From positions 352,001 to 416,000 of the forward strand of contig JAOPHQ010002560.1 of NCBI GenBank assembly GCA_030340625.1: DNA of 64,000 bases, read 5' to 3'. The notes under the pieces were generated by a model. The model was not told the origin of the DNA. It searched no databases and saw only the letters and a program-made list of their open reading frames with translations. The position numbers were made by a program, and so were the translations under genes. Origin of the DNA: Merluccius polli. Lineage: Eukaryota; Chordata; Actinopteri; Gadiformes; Merlucciidae. Positions 62,047-64,000 of this stretch are shown one piece after another. The first letter of the stretch is position 1. Each line of letters begins with the position of its first letter.

Positions 62047-64000
62047 ACAGGAGAAGCAGAGTGCAGGAGAGATTGAGCTGGCTAAATCAGGAGAAACAGA
62101 GAGAGAGGAGGAAGGGCAGCAAGAGACAGACAGCCAGGAGAGATCACACCCCAGAGATGAGAGTGAGAAAGCAGTTGCCACAGTGGCAGAAAACATCAGA
62201 CTGGGGGCAAGGGAAAAAAGCAGTGTCCACAATGTTGAGGGACATATAAGTGATCTAGGGGGAAAGGATTCTGGCCCAAACCAAGTAAAATTGTCACAAT
62301 ATCCCCAGCAAAACTTTGGTGTAAAGAAGCGATCCTTTAACGCTAACTGGTTTGACAGCTTTACATGGTTGGAATACTCCAAATCTAAAGATGCAGCCTT
62401 TTGTTTTTCTTGTAGGATTTTTGGTAAACATTTGAAAAATGACACCTTTGTAAACACTGGCCTACAGAATTGGAAAAAAGCTCTGGATATTTGTAGGGAG
62501 CATGAGAAATCACCTGCCCATAAGGCAAGCATGCTTTCCTGGAATGGCTATGAAGCCAGTGCAGCTCATGGCAGTGTCGTTGAACAGTTAGACTCGGCAA
62601 ATGAGAAAGAAATCAAAGAGAGGCGTGAGTACCTCAGCAGGGTGGTGGCTGTTACAAAGTTTTTGGGTAAACAAAACATCCCATTCCGTGGCCATGATGA
62701 GGGCATCTCCAGTGACAACCATGGAAACTTTCTTGAGTGTATTAATCTCCTGAAAGAGTTTGATCCTTTTCTGCAGTCCTATTCAGCTCCATCACACTGT
62801 ACATATCTATCACCTTCATCCCAAAATGAAGTCATTCAGTGCTGCGCTCAAGAGATAGCAGCAACTATCGTTCGTGAAATAAAAGAGGCAGGAATGTTTT
62901 CAGTCATGGCAGATGAAGCTAGAGATGGCAGCACCGAGCAGCTAGCTGTATGTGTCCGTTATGTAGCTGAAGGGAGTGTGAAGGAGCATTTGCTGGCTAT
63001 GACGGAACTGAAAGGATTTGATGCAGAGTCTGTTACAGCTGCAATTGAAGAACAGCTAAGATTAAATGGCATAGATCATGTGAAGGTGGTTGCGCAGGCT
63101 TACGATGGTGCATCGGTCATGAGTGGGCCAGTTGGAGGGGTCCAAGCTAAGTTCAGAGAGAATCATCCCATGGCCATTTATGTGCACTGCTATGCACATC
63201 AACTTAATCTAGTCCTGTGTTACACCTGCCAAGCCATACCTGAAGCCAAGGATTTATTTGACCTGTTACAGAGTGTGTACACATTCTTCTCTGTCTCTCT
63301 TGTTAACCATCACAAATTCAAGGAGACTCAAAAGCGGCTAGGCTTACAGCCATCTGAACTTGTGCAACTCTCTAAGACGCGCTGGTCCTGTCAGTTGCGG
63401 TCCGTCAATGCCATGATAGACAATCTCCCTGCAGTGCTTCAGTGCCTATCCAGCATCAACAACCCTATGGCAGTGGGTCTCCATGTCAAACTTGCTAGGT
63501 TCTCCACAGTGTATCTGTTGATGATGTTCAAGACTTTTTTGTCTGTGACTGAAAACCTACACAAATATCTGCAAAGTCAAACAGTAGACCTGGCCAAAGC
63601 TGAGGAGTACAAATGCGCTGTGTGTGCCACTCTAAAGGATATGCGCTCAGATGAGAAGGCTGCTGAGCTTTATGATAGAGCAAAGGCCTACTGTGCAGCC
63701 AACCAGATCCCAGAGTCATGTGCTGTTACCAGACAAAGGCAGAAGCAGAAACGGGTGGAGGACTATGTAGTGGACTCTAGTTGTGGGGTAGTGAGTGACC
63801 TAGGTGATGCAGAGAAATTGAAAACAAACTTGTATCTACCTTGCCTTGACAGGATGGTTGCTGAGATGGATCAACGTTTTTCATCTCTCAACAGCCAAGT
63901 TCTAAAAGGTGTTCAGGCCTGTAATCCAGGATCTGACAACTTCCTCTGTGAGGAGGACCTCAGGGGTCTGGCAGATCATTACAATGTTGATCTAAAACCT
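62047..64000 (+). CDS. hAT transposase main exon, zinc finger and catalytic domain
   Basis: Open for more than 650 codons from the acceptor at 62044-62046 to the window end, with no stop. An acidic/Gln-rich leader (EKQSAGEIELAKSGETEREE) precedes a TTF/ZMYM-type zinc finger (DAAFCFSCRIFGKHLKND and REHEKSPAHKAS: C-x2-C...H-x5-H). The RNase H-like hAT core follows: first Asp in FSVMADEARDGSTEQL (near 62900), second in AQAYDGASVMSGPVGG (near 63105), the CxxH motif in HCYAHQLNLVLC, and the aromatic KTRWSCQLRSV. The third catalytic residue (Glu) and dimerisation domain lie beyond 64000. The intact frame suggests a young, perhaps active, transposase; a domesticated ZMYM1-like gene is the alternative. 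Confidence 0.85.

Larger units (their letters stand above)
60548..64000 (+). mobile_element. hAT element with zinc-finger (ZMYM1-like) transposase, runs off the window
   Basis: The probable left end is near 60548, where CCACGTCGCCAGACAG is followed by three inverted or direct GTGCCCCAGT motifs typical of this group's termini. A multi-exon transposase gene follows from 60894. The right end and target duplication lie outside. The 60368-60547 stretch has no coding. Confidence 0.6.

Noticed and set aside
32383..64000. Expected first zinc-finger exon of ppara (CEGCKG segment)
   Set aside because: Looked for on the minus strand and not found; it is probably beyond the window, so no feature is claimed.

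Overview
The window is animal, almost certainly teleost fish, nuclear DNA. Five coding exons of one host gene lie on the minus strand, and nearly everything else is a dense, multiply nested set of fish-type transposable elements (BEL/Pao, L2-like, RTE, hAT, Kolobok, Harbinger-like). There is no operon structure, and I found no RNA gene or CRISPR array.

Host gene: the minus-strand exons at 32244-32382, 22040-22245, 21552-21803, 1354-1597 and 282-526 join in phase. They encode the second zinc finger, the hinge and the whole ligand-binding domain of a PPAR nuclear receptor. The Tyr of the GVYEALF helix and the AF-2 end EIYRDMY point to PPAR-alpha rather than gamma or delta. The first zinc-finger exon and the A/B domain were not found and are probably beyond position 64000. 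One intron (1598-21551, about 20 kb) splits the stretch between DQ and VTLLKYG. An 8-bp direct repeat lies across its two splice sites, which makes it a candidate gained intron.

Layout: 1-1597, the two last exons. 1598-8310, an L2-like LINE, hAT MITEs and a G-rich minisatellite. 8311-15725, a complete BEL/Pao element with near-identical LTRs, a 5-bp target duplication and a 68-bp tandem array. 16484-21460, a Harbinger-type MITE, a gypsy Gag remnant, a LINE 3' end and a long-inverted-repeat Kolobok-like element. 21552-22245, two exons. 22514-32118, one hAT insertion that accounts for 96% of its intron and contains a BEL/Pao copy, itself interrupted by a hAT MITE and a THAP-type Kolobok element. 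32244-32382, the second-zinc-finger exon. 33318-37460, LINE debris and a MITE carrying a RecQ-like exon. 37882-39554, a hAT with another hAT inside. 39575-54527, a 15-kb hAT containing a third BEL/Pao element and a second hAT, which in turn holds a Harbinger-like MITE, a TA-flanked MITE and an RTE LINE with an intact 993-residue ORF. 56104-60366, hAT debris and a plus-strand L2-like LINE. From about 60548 to the window end, an apparently intact zinc-finger hAT transposase gene with a triplicated small exon runs off the edge.

Many insertions are dated relative to one another by nesting and by recognisable target-site duplications. All three BEL/Pao elements are antisense to the PPAR gene.
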